10,202 nt of DNA from the NCBI GenBank assembly GCA_017998575.1, contig JAGOCV010000133.1, positions 1-10,202 of the forward strand. Reading direction: 5' to 3'. The DNA comes from Burkholderiaceae bacterium (GTDB lineage Bacteria > Pseudomonadota > Gammaproteobacteria > Burkholderiales > Burkholderiaceae). This document shows positions 1 to 6,680 of this stretch, piece by piece. Each line of letters begins with the position of its first letter. Position 1 is the stretch's first letter. The notes beneath the pieces are model-generated. The model had not been told where the DNA came from. It saw only the letters and a list, made by a program, of their open reading frames with translations, and ran no database searches. Position numbers and translations under genes: made by a program.

Positions 1-78
1 CTCGCGCACGATCGCGTCGATGATGGACACGTCGGCCAGGAAATGCTGGCCGAATCGCTTGCGCGGAATGTGCTTCAT
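1..78 (-). CDS. rsmA: 16S rRNA (adenine(1518)-N6/adenine(1519)-N6)-dimethyltransferase RsmA (KsgA), N-terminal fragment
   Basis: Only the first 26 codons lie in the window; the gene runs off the left edge. The ATG is at 78-76. The product begins [16 protein letters not shown], and the stretch RKRFGQHFL is the hallmark N-terminus of the KsgA/RsmA family, just ahead of the SAM-binding fold. The enzyme dimethylates two adjacent adenines near the 3' end of 16S rRNA during late assembly of the 30S subunit, using SAM in the cytoplasm. It starts 13 bases after the surA stop on the same strand, so it is very probably the third gene of the lptD-surA operon. No strong ribosome binding site is visible. 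Identity is firm because of the motif and the neighbours; nothing can be said about the rest of the protein. Confidence 0.9.
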   Translation of the reverse strand, partial: MKHIPRKRFGQHFLADVSIIDAIVRE

Positions 79-91
79 CGGCGGCGGCCGC

Positions 92-1480
92 TCAGCGCGG
101 CGGCTCGCGCATCTCGACGTAGGCACGCGCACGGATGTCGCGCGCCCAGTTCTCGAAGGTTTCGTCGAGACGCTTCTCGCGCAGCATGCGGCGCGCGAGT
201 TCGCGCTGCTCGCGCTCGGCCAGCGCAGCCTCACGCCGCTCCTGCAGCTGGATCAGGTGGACGCCGAAACGCGACACGACCGGATCGCTGATCTGACCCG
301 GCGCGAGGTTGTTCATGACTTCCTCGAACTCGGGCACGAACTGGCCAGGTCGCGTCCAGCCCAGATCGCCGCCTTCGCGCGCACTGCCATCCTGGGAGTT
401 TTCACGCGCCAGCGCCGCGAAGTCGGCCTGGCCGGACTGGATGCGGCGCTTGTACTCGGCCAGACGCTCGATGGCCTGGGCCTGCGTGAGCTGTGGCCCC
501 GTGCGCAGCAGGATGTGGCGGGCCCGCGATTCGGGCACCGTGGTGGCGATGGCCGAGCCGCCCTCGCGCGACAGCAGCTTGAGGACATGGAATCCAGCCC
601 CCGAGCGCACGGGCGCTGCCACGCCGCCCACGGCCAGCGGCTGCACGGTGCGGGCGAACAGTTCGGGATAGCGTTGCACCGGGCGTTCGCCCATGCGGCC
701 GCCCTGCGAGGCTTCCGGTGCGGCCGAGAGCTCGCGGGCCAGCGCGGCAAAATCCTCGCCGGCACGGGCTCGTTCGTAAGCGCGTTGCGCGCGCGCCTGC
801 AGCTGCGCCACTTCGGCTTCGGTCGCCGATTCGGGTACTGCGATCAGGATCTGGGCAACATCGATCTGCGCGCGCTCAGGATCGATCTGGCGCCGCTGCT
901 CCTGCAGGAACTGGTCAGCCTCGAGATCGGTGATGCGCACACGCGATTCGAAGTCACGTTCGCGCAGACGCTGCAGAAGGATCTGGTTGCGCAGATCCTC
1001 GCGGAACTGCGACACGGCCAGGCCATCGGCCTGCAGGCGACGGCGCAGCTCTGGCACATCGAGCTGATTCTGCGCTGCGATGCCCTGCTCGGCCTGATCG
1101 ACAGCACTGTCTTCCACCTTGATGCCGATGTCTCGCGCATGCTGGATCTGCGCGCGCTCGGACACCAGCAGATCAGCCGCAGCGCCCAGCAATTGCTGCG
1201 GGCTGGGCATCTGCCCGCCACCTTGGGCAATCTGCTGCTGCAAGCGCATGGCGCGCGCACGCACTTCGGTGTTGGTGACGGGTTCGGCGTTGACCACGGC
1301 GACGATGTAATCCGCCTGCCGCGTGGTTGGCACCGCGGGCGCCGGGGCGGCGCCAGGGGCCACCTGAGGCGCGCCCAGCCGGGGCGAGCCGCCCTGCGCC
1401 GGCGCCCGCAATTGGGCCTGCAGCGGCAGTGCGGCGGCGACGGCCAGGCTGGCCAGGGCAATGCGGGTGAATCGGGTCAT
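92..1480 (-). CDS. surA: periplasmic chaperone / peptidyl-prolyl isomerase SurA
   Basis: Chaperone that escorts unfolded outer-membrane proteins, LptD among them, across the periplasm to the BAM machinery. From the ATG at 1480-1478 it has 462 residues, close to the usual family length. Residues 1-23 form a signal peptide ([23 protein letters not shown]) and are followed by an Ala/Pro-rich linker. The SurA N-terminal helical chaperone domain covers about 56-200. Two parvulin-type PPIase domains follow, about 203-305 and 317-415; the second has the typical [18 protein letters not shown] and GGDLGW motifs and ends with FGVHLIQL. The C-terminal helix (about 420-462) would complete the chaperone core. 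In the first parvulin repeat the glycine-rich motif is GGRMGERP, so it may be less active as an isomerase. A TTG two codons upstream (1486-1484) could also serve as start; ATG is preferred. No clear Shine-Dalgarno. It lies 18 bases after lptD. Confidence 0.95.
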   Translation of the reverse strand: MTRFTRIALASLAVAAALPLQAQLRAPAQGGSPRLGAPQVAPGAAPAPAVPTTRQADYIVAVVNAEPVTNTEVRARAMRLQQQIAQGGGQMPSPQQLLGAAADLLVSERAQIQHARDIGIKVEDSAVDQAEQGIAAQNQLDVPELRRRLQADGLAVSQFREDLRNQILLQRLRERDFESRVRITDLEADQFLQEQRRQIDPERAQIDVAQILIAVPESATEAEVAQLQARAQRAYERARAGEDFAALARELSAAPEASQGGRMGERPVQRYPELFARTVQPLAVGGVAAPVRSGAGFHVLKLLSREGGSAIATTVPESRARHILLRTGPQLTQAQAIERLAEYKRRIQSGQADFAALARENSQDGSAREGGDLGWTRPGQFVPEFEEVMNNLAPGQISDPVVSRFGVHLIQLQERREAALAEREQRELARRMLREKRLDETFENWARDIRARAYVEMREPPR

Positions 1481-1498
1481 AGGCAAGGGGGCTCGATG

Positions 1499-3898
1499 TC
1501 AGTCGTAGTTGCTGAACCGGCTGGGAGGCGTGATTTCCTCCCGCAGGTACTGGTAGCGCGGAATATTCTCGCGCAGCGTGCGAAGCGGGTTGGAGCCCAG
1601 GCGTGTGAAGCCCACGAACTCCAGCTGGAACATGATGCGCTTGCTGGAGCTGGTGTTGCTGCTCTGCAGCCGCTCGAGCACCACGCGCCCGATCCAGCAG
1701 CACGCGTCGTACTCGATGCCGACGATGGCATCGACGACCGACTTGTCGCGCATGCTGTAGTTGATGCGGCCCACGCTGTACCAGCGGCCGCCGCCCTGGC
1801 CACGCCCGGGCCCGAGGTCGCGGCCCCGGTCGCCCCACAGGTCGTTGAGCGGCCATTGCCAGCCGACGTCGAGTTGTTCGCTGTAGTCGCGCTGCAATCG
1901 ATAGGCCGCGCTGACCACGCGGTAGTCGCTGGGGCTGTATCGCGTGCCGATGGTGGTGCGGATCGAACGGTTGGTCTTGGGGTTGAACTGCACGGTCGAA
2001 TCGACCGACCACTGCCGCGTCCAGTTGACCGCGCCGCCGAGCATCACGTCCGACAGCCGCTCGCTCACGGGCGGCGCACCCGGAAGCGTCACGTTCTGGT
2101 CCGAGAAGCGCAGCCGTTGCGCAATGCCCAGGCGCGCAGCTTCGGCGCCGCTGGCCGGATCGATCAGCCGCGTGGTGAGCCCCAGGGTGAGCAGGTTGTT
2201 GTCGGCGATGCGGTCGTTGCCGACGAAGGCATTCTCGGTGTAGATCGTCGCGAAGTTGAAGTCGTTGGCCGCCGTGTCGTACAGCGGCAGGCGGCTCTGG
2301 TCGCGGAACGGCGTGTAGACATAGAACGCACGCGGCTCCAGCGTCTGGCGGAAGGCCCGGCCGAAGTAGCTGGCGTCGCGCTCGAACACCAGGCCGCTGT
2401 CGAGGCTGAAGGTCGGCACGGCGCGGCTCATCGAGGTGGTGCCGCCCGAGGGCGCCACATCGAAGTTGTAGCTGGTGGCGTGCAGTTGCAGCTTGGGCGT
2501 GATGAAGCCGGACGGAAACACCCAGGGACGGCTGATCTGCGCGAGCGTGTAGGCACGGTCGGCATTCGGTTGCCCCGTGAGCGTGCGGTCGGCCTGAAAG
2601 CGCGTGAAGTCGCCAGTGAGGCTGACATCAAAGCCCCGCAGGTCGGACTGGCCCCAGTGGCCCGTGAGCTGCGGCAGCTTGTCGTACGGCGGCGTGATGG
2701 GGGACGTGACGTCCTGCAGCGTCTGCCATTTGAGCGTGCGCAGGTTCGCGCTGAAATCGCCCAGGCGCCAGGCCACGTTGACGTCGTTGGCCAGCAGGCG
2801 CTGCGTCAGCGACGATGAGCTGCGGGAGAAATCGCGCCAGTAGTTGTCGTCGCTCACCCGGTTGAGGTTGAGGTTCGTGGTGAGCTCGGCACCGCTGGAG
2901 AGGCGGAAGTTGCCCAGCTGCGTTGCAGCGAAGCCCCAGCGGTCACGGTCGCGCAGCCGGTCGTTGGGCATCCAGTCCAGGCGAAGCGTGCCCCGGTAGT
3001 CGGTTTCGAGGTAGCGGAATTCGCCGCCGAGGTTGACGCCGCGGCGAGACATCACGGTCGGGTAGATCGTGGCATCGCGGTTGGGCGCGATGTTCCAGTA
3101 GTAAGGCAGCGTGAGATCCAGCCCGTTGACGCTGTCGAGTCCGATGGTGGGCGGCAACACGCCCGACTTGCGCTTGTCGCTCATCGGGAAGCTGATGCTG
3201 GGCACGGGCAGGATGGGCACGCCCTTGAACGACAGCACGGCGCCCTCGGCGCGGCCCACCTCTTCCTCGGCGTCCAGGCTGATGCGGCTGGCGCGCAGGA
3301 TCCAGTCGGGCATCCAGTCGGGGCCCGGCTCGCGCAGACAGGTGGTGTAGGTGGCGTCGCTGATGATGGAGCGCTGTTCGTCCAGGAAGTCGATGCGGCT
3401 CGCTTCGCCATGGGCCTGGTTGCGCAGCAGCTGGTAGCGCGGCTGCAGGAAGAAGCCCTCGAAGGTCTCGACCTTGAGTTGCAACTCCGGCCCCTCGTAA
3501 ACATTGCCGGCTTTGTTGATGCGGATGTTGCCGCGCGCCGTTACCTGATCGTCGGGCTGGTAGTACTCGATGCGGTCGGCGCGCACGACCATGTCGCCGC
3601 GCCGGAGTTCGGCATTGCCTTCGAGCGTGGTCTCGAGATTGGTCCGCCCACCGAGACGATCGGCACTGACGAAGCTGGGCTGCTGCGAGCGGTAAACCGG
3701 GTCGATCTCCTCGGCCAGCATCGGGCTGCGCTTGAGCTGCAGCGCAGGCAGCGCGTCCGCGCCCTGTGCCCAGGCCGGCGCGGCCTGCAACAAAATCGCG
3801 GCCGCCCATGCCACCGGCGCCGGCACGAAGCGGCTGGCCGGACGGCAAAGCTGGGGCAGGGGATTCGGCAGGGCAGACATGGACAGGCTCGAGAGCAT
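1499..3898 (-). CDS. lptD: LPS-assembly outer-membrane protein LptD (OstA/Imp)
   Basis: Outer-membrane beta-barrel that, with the lipoprotein LptE plugged inside, inserts lipopolysaccharide into the outer leaflet. The 799-residue product fits the family. A signal peptide ends near residue 44 (cleavage about APAWA/Q). The OstA/LptN jellyroll follows at about 75-235, with TLEGNAELRRGDMVVRADR and VTARGNIRINKAG. The barrel takes up the remainder (about 240-799) and has many alternating aromatic strands. The mature part has only three cysteines: Cys187 (TTCLREPG) and Cys733-Cys734 (DACCW). These match the second N-terminal cysteine and the C-terminal pair of E. coli LptD, but the first N-terminal cysteine is missing. 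I chose the ATG at 3898 because a GAGG (3910-3907) lies 8 bases upstream; the ATG at 3880 (MSALPNPL) is an alternative and gives 793 residues. The gene is first in the lptD-surA-rsmA operon and divergent from amgK. Confidence 0.95.
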   Translation of the reverse strand: MLSSLSMSALPNPLPQLCRPASRFVPAPVAWAAAILLQAAPAWAQGADALPALQLKRSPMLAEEIDPVYRSQQPSFVSADRLGGRTNLETTLEGNAELRRGDMVVRADRIEYYQPDDQVTARGNIRINKAGNVYEGPELQLKVETFEGFFLQPRYQLLRNQAHGEASRIDFLDEQRSIISDATYTTCLREPGPDWMPDWILRASRISLDAEEEVGRAEGAVLSFKGVPILPVPSISFPMSDKRKSGVLPPTIGLDSVNGLDLTLPYYWNIAPNRDATIYPTVMSRRGVNLGGEFRYLETDYRGTLRLDWMPNDRLRDRDRWGFAATQLGNFRLSSGAELTTNLNLNRVSDDNYWRDFSRSSSSLTQRLLANDVNVAWRLGDFSANLRTLKWQTLQDVTSPITPPYDKLPQLTGHWGQSDLRGFDVSLTGDFTRFQADRTLTGQPNADRAYTLAQISRPWVFPSGFITPKLQLHATSYNFDVAPSGGTTSMSRAVPTFSLDSGLVFERDASYFGRAFRQTLEPRAFYVYTPFRDQSRLPLYDTAANDFNFATIYTENAFVGNDRIADNNLLTLGLTTRLIDPASGAEAARLGIAQRLRFSDQNVTLPGAPPVSERLSDVMLGGAVNWTRQWSVDSTVQFNPKTNRSIRTTIGTRYSPSDYRVVSAAYRLQRDYSEQLDVGWQWPLNDLWGDRGRDLGPGRGQGGGRWYSVGRINYSMRDKSVVDAIVGIEYDACCWIGRVVLERLQSSNTSSSKRIMFQLEFVGFTRLGSNPLRTLRENIPRYQYLREEITPPSRFSNYD

Positions 3899-3906
3899 AG
3901 CGCCGG

Positions 3907-3910
3907 CCTC
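3907..3910 (-). promoter_or_regulatory. Shine-Dalgarno of lptD deciding the start
   Basis: The minus strand reads GAGG followed by 8 bases and then ATG at 3898. The alternative ATG at 3880 has no purine-rich stretch at a suitable distance. This supports the longer lptD product beginning MLSSLSMSALPN. Confidence 0.45.
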
Positions 3911-3964
3911 GCGCAAGGCGCCGCACCGTCGCGGGCCGTCCGCTCGGGGGCCGTGACGGATTTG

Positions 3965-3970
3965 TAGAAT
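3965..3970 (+). promoter_or_regulatory. candidate -10 box of amgK
   Basis: TAGAAT (5 of 6 to TATAAT) stands in a short AT-rich island in an otherwise very GC-rich gap. A start of transcription about 7 bases downstream would fall near 3977, only about 4 bases before the amgK ATG at 3981. No good -35 hexamer is found 16-18 bases upstream, so this remains a candidate. Confidence 0.35.
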
Positions 3971-3973
3971 CGG

Positions 3974-3979
3974 ATTATC
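3974..3979 (-). promoter_or_regulatory. candidate -10 box of the lptD operon
   Basis: The minus strand reads GATAAT (5 of 6 to TATAAT), inside the small palindrome GGATTATCC (3972-3980) that touches the amgK start codon. Transcription would begin near 3967, leaving a leader of about 70 bases before lptD. A matching -35 is not evident, and no sigma-E-type GAACTT element was seen. The two -10 candidates of this gap overlap back to back, which would make the two directions compete. Confidence 0.25.
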
Positions 3980-3980
3980 C

Positions 3981-5096
3981 ATGAGCGACTCCAACGGCCG
4001 CGCGCCTGACCCTACGACGCCCGTCACCTGGGCCGATCCCGCGCGGGGCGCGGCCTTCGATGCCTGGCTCGCCGCCATCGCACCCCTGCACGGCCTCGTA
4101 CCGGCCACCCTGCGCATCGCCTCGGCCGACGCCAGTTTCCGCCGCTACCTGCGCGTGGACACGGCCGGCGGCGACAGCAGCCTGATCGTGATGGACGCTC
4201 CGCCCGAGCGCGAGAATTGCGAGCCGTTCGTGCGCATCGCGGCACTGCTCAACAACGCTGGCCTGCGGGCTCCGCAGGTGCTGGCCTGGGACGAACCGCT
4301 GGGTTTCATGCTGCTGACCGACCTGGGGCAGCGCACCATGATGGATATGATCGACAGCGCGCACGCCAGTGCCAACCTGGCGCTCTACCAGCGCGCCATC
4401 GATGCGCTGATCCAGTGGCAGCTGGCGTCGCGGCCAGGCGTTCTGCCGCCCTACGACGAGGCGCTGCTGCGACGCGAGCTGGCCCTGTTCCCCGAATGGT
4501 ACGTAGCCCGCCATCGCGGCATCGAGCTGACCGATGCGCAATCCGCGGTGCTGCAGCGCAGCTTCGACCTGATCGTGCAGAACAACCTGGCTGCGCCCAC
4601 CGTGTTCGTTCACCGCGACTTCATGCCCCGCAACCTGATGGCCCATCCGTCCGAGGCCGCCGGCGCGCTGGGCGTGCTCGATTTCCAGGATGCGGTGTAC
4701 GGCCCCATCACCTACGACATCGCCAGCCTGATGCGCGATGCCTTCCTGAGCTGGGACGAGGAGTTCGTGCTCGACATCACCGTGCGCTACTGGGAACAGG
4801 CCCGCGCGGCCGGCCTGCTCACACCCGACAGTCCCGGTGGCTGGGGCGAAGACTTCGGCGCCTTCTACCGCGGCGTCGAATGGATGGGCCTGCAGCGCCA
4901 TCTGAAGGTGGCCGGCATCTTCGCTCGACTCACGCTGCGCGATGGCAAGCCGAAGTATCTGGCCGATGCGCCGCGCTTCATTGGCTACATCCGTGCTACC
5001 ACCGGACGCTACCGCGAGCTGGCACCGCTGTTGCGGCTGGTGGACGACGTCGAGGGCACGCAGGCCGGCAGCGGCTGGGCCTTCGGCCGCGTCTGA
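3981..5096 (+). CDS. amgK: N-acetylmuramate/N-acetylglucosamine kinase AmgK-like (APH-fold phosphotransferase)
   Basis: Sugar kinase of the aminoglycoside-phosphotransferase fold. AmgK of Pseudomonas phosphorylates MurNAc at the anomeric position, so that MurU can turn it into UDP-MurNAc and recycle cell wall without the fosfomycin-sensitive MurA step. The 371-residue product shows SFRRYLRV (52-59) near the nucleotide site and the catalytic loop VHRDFMPRNLM (210-220; Asp213 general base, Asn218). It also has the metal-binding DFQDAVYGP (234-242, Asp234) followed by YDIASLMRDAF, all typical of AmgK. Divergence from lptD is the usual setting of amgK, which supports the name over a plain aminoglycoside phosphotransferase. 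The usual murU partner does not follow; rsmE does, after 19 bases. No Shine-Dalgarno precedes the ATG, and a possible -10 lies so close that the message may be leaderless. Substrate is inferred from family and context. Confidence 0.85.
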   Translation: MSDSNGRAPDPTTPVTWADPARGAAFDAWLAAIAPLHGLVPATLRIASADASFRRYLRVDTAGGDSSLIVMDAPPERENCEPFVRIAALLNNAGLRAPQVLAWDEPLGFMLLTDLGQRTMMDMIDSAHASANLALYQRAIDALIQWQLASRPGVLPPYDEALLRRELALFPEWYVARHRGIELTDAQSAVLQRSFDLIVQNNLAAPTVFVHRDFMPRNLMAHPSEAAGALGVLDFQDAVYGPITYDIASLMRDAFLSWDEEFVLDITVRYWEQARAAGLLTPDSPGGWGEDFGAFYRGVEWMGLQRHLKVAGIFARLTLRDGKPKYLADAPRFIGYIRATTGRYRELAPLLRLVDDVEGTQAGSGWAFGRV

Positions 5097-5115
5097 AAAC
5101 CACGCCCTGGCCGTC

Positions 5116-5829
5116 ATGCCTCGCTTCTTCTGTCCGGTGACGCTGGCGCAGGGGGCCACGTTCGACCTTCCCGCACCCGCGGCCCGCCACGTCCAGGTGC
5201 TGCGCCTGCAGCCGGGCGATTCGATCACGCTGTTCGACGGCACGGGCGGCGAATGGTCGGCCACCGTCGAGCGCATGGGCCGAAGCGACGTCACCGTCCG
5301 CGTGCAGGACCACGCACCCCTCGAACGCGAGGCTTCACGGGCGATCCACCTGGCCGTCGGCATGCCGGCCAACGAACGCATGGACTGGCTGGTGGAAAAA
5401 GCCACCGAGCTCGGCGTGGCCAGCATCCAGCCCCTGCAGACGGCCCACAGTGTGGTGCGCCTGTCGGGCGAGCGCGCCGGGCGCAAGCAGCAACACTGGC
5501 TGGCGATCGCGCAGTCGGCGTGCGAGCAGTGCGGCCGCAACCGCGTGCCGACGATACATGCGCCCGTGGACTTCGGCCGCTGGCTGGGCAGCCTTGCATC
5601 GGCCGGAGCGAAGGCGGTGCTGTCGCTGCAGGCGGCACCTGACGCCGGACTGCAGGCCTGGCAAGCGCGCGCCGATGGCCTGCTGTGCCTGAGCGGTCCC
5701 GAAGGCGGCCTGTCGCCGTCCGAAGAAGCCCAGGCCATGGCCCGGGGGTTCGAGCCGCTGTCGCTGGGTGCCCGGGTGCTGAGATCCGAGACCGCGGCCA
5801 TTGCCGTGGTGGCGGCGCTGGCGGGCTGA
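5116..5829 (+). CDS. rsmE: 16S rRNA (uracil(1498)-N3)-methyltransferase RsmE
   Basis: SPOUT-class methyltransferase that methylates N3 of U1498 in 16S rRNA, using SAM. The 237 residues match the family. The N-terminal PUA-like RNA-binding part (about 1-70) begins MPRFFCPV and contains HVQVLRLQPGD and LFDGTGGEW. The knotted SPOUT domain follows, with MDWLVEKATELGV (89-101), QSACEQCGRNRVP (133-145) and the SAM-binding signatures GPEGGLS (194-200) and LGARVLRSETAA (217-228). The ATG at 5116 is chosen because the RsmE fold starts there; an open frame continues upstream but lies inside amgK. The gene follows amgK by 19 bases without a clear ribosome binding site and probably shares its transcript. 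It converges on the hydrolase gene with 17 bases between stops. Two cytoplasmic rRNA methyltransferases (RsmA and RsmE) lie in this window but in unrelated operons. Confidence 0.95.
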   Translation: MPRFFCPVTLAQGATFDLPAPAARHVQVLRLQPGDSITLFDGTGGEWSATVERMGRSDVTVRVQDHAPLEREASRAIHLAVGMPANERMDWLVEKATELGVASIQPLQTAHSVVRLSGERAGRKQQHWLAIAQSACEQCGRNRVPTIHAPVDFGRWLGSLASAGAKAVLSLQAAPDAGLQAWQARADGLLCLSGPEGGLSPSEEAQAMARGFEPLSLGARVLRSETAAIAVVAALAG

Positions 5830-5842
5830 CCGCCGTCGCCGC
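5812..5842. repeat. GC-rich inverted repeat at the convergent rsmE/hydrolase junction
   Basis: Arms GCGGCG (5812-5817) and CGCCGC (5837-5842) pair over 6 bases. After a C/T mismatch and a T-G wobble, GGCGG (5820-5824) pairs with CCGCC (5830-5834) around the loop GCTGA, which carries the rsmE stop codon. The hairpin would form in RNA of either strand. Neither side has a T-run, so it is not a standard intrinsic terminator, but it is the only structure available to separate the two convergent transcripts. Confidence 0.45.
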
Positions 5843-5846
5843 GCCG

Positions 5847-6680
5847 TCAGAAACGCGTATCGAGCCAGTCCTTGAGGGTGGCGAATACCGCGCCGTTGTC
5901 GGCTTCGTTGAAGATCTCGTGATAGAGGTTTTCGAAGCAGCGCGACGTCACGAGTTCGCGCGGCGCAGCCTGGGCAAAAGCGCGGCTGCCCGCCGGATCC
6001 AGCAGCCGGTCGTCGCCCGCGTACATCAGCAATGTCGGCACGCGCCATTGCGATGCCCGGGCGAGGGTGGCCGGTCCGGCCGCGGCAATGAAGGCAGCCA
6101 GCCGCGCGCTGATCCGGTCGTGGCACAGCGGATCGGCCAGGTAGGCCTCGACCACGGAAGTGTCATGCGAGAGATACTGCGCCTGCAGGCCGTTGCCCAT
6201 GCGCAAGTCGGGGGCGATACGCGGCAGCACGGCCACCAGCAGCCGCTGCAGCGCCCCCAGCCCGGCATCGAGCGCGGGTGACGACATCACGAGCCCGTCG
6301 ATCGGCCGCACGCGCAAAGACACGAAGCGCCCCGCGACCAGGCCGCCCATGCTGTGGCCCAGCAGGATCAGCGGCAGGCCGTGGCGCATACGCCGGCGCG
6401 TGCTGTCGATCACGTCGGCGAGGTCTTCCAGCAGCCGCGTCGGCGAGGGCAGGGCGCCACGCGCGCCGCCCGAATCGCCATGGCCGTACTGGTCGTAGCC
6501 CCGCACGGCGAAACCCCATTCGTTGAGCCGCGTGGCCAGCGCGTGGTAACGGCCCACGTATTCGCCCAGCCCGTGCACCAGCACCACGACGCCGCGCAGG
6601 CGCTCGCCTTCGCCCAGCGGCCAGTCCTGCACGGCGAGGTTCTCGCCGTCGAGCGCGGTGAAGGTGGAAAGTCTGGTCAC
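5847..6680 (-). CDS. serine alpha/beta hydrolase, monoacylglycerol lipase / lysophospholipase-like
   Basis: Hydrolase of the Hydrolase_4 (serine aminopeptidase S33 / monoglyceride lipase) type, 277 residues. Visible elements are VVLVHGLGEYVGRY (32-45, oxyanion HG), the strand and turn GYDQYGHGDSGG (61-72), and the nucleophile elbow LLGHSMGG (106-113, Ser110). The acid lies in YAGDDRLLDPAGS (220-232, probably Asp224) and the base in ENLYHEIFNE (250-259, His254), so the triad is complete. No signal peptide is seen, so the enzyme is probably cytoplasmic. The likely substrates are monoacylglycerols or lysophospholipids, but the true one cannot be read from sequence. The start is the GTG at 6680-6678, which overlaps the TGA of the M20 peptidase gene (GTGA), implying translational coupling. 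In-frame reading continues far upstream but only antisense-like within the peptidase gene. The gene converges on rsmE. Confidence 0.88.
   Translation of the reverse strand: MTRLSTFTALDGENLAVQDWPLGEGERLRGVVVLVHGLGEYVGRYHALATRLNEWGFAVRGYDQYGHGDSGGARGALPSPTRLLEDLADVIDSTRRRMRHGLPLILLGHSMGGLVAGRFVSLRVRPIDGLVMSSPALDAGLGALQRLLVAVLPRIAPDLRMGNGLQAQYLSHDTSVVEAYLADPLCHDRISARLAAFIAAAGPATLARASQWRVPTLLMYAGDDRLLDPAGSRAFAQAAPRELVTSRCFENLYHEIFNEADNGAVFATLKDWLDTRF

Noticed and set aside
20..2818. 932-codon open frame on the plus strand
   Set aside because: It lies antisense to surA and lptD, shows no recognisable domain, and is rich in Arg, Ala, Gly and His as expected for the complement of GC-rich genes.
3899..4117. 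N-terminal extension of LptD into the amgK gene
   Set aside because: It would put about 73 residues before the signal peptide and overlap amgK; the ATG at 3898 has a ribosome binding site.
3975..5801. 608-codon open frame on the minus strand
   Set aside because: It is antisense to amgK and rsmE, both of which have complete family motifs; the translated product has no recognisable motif.
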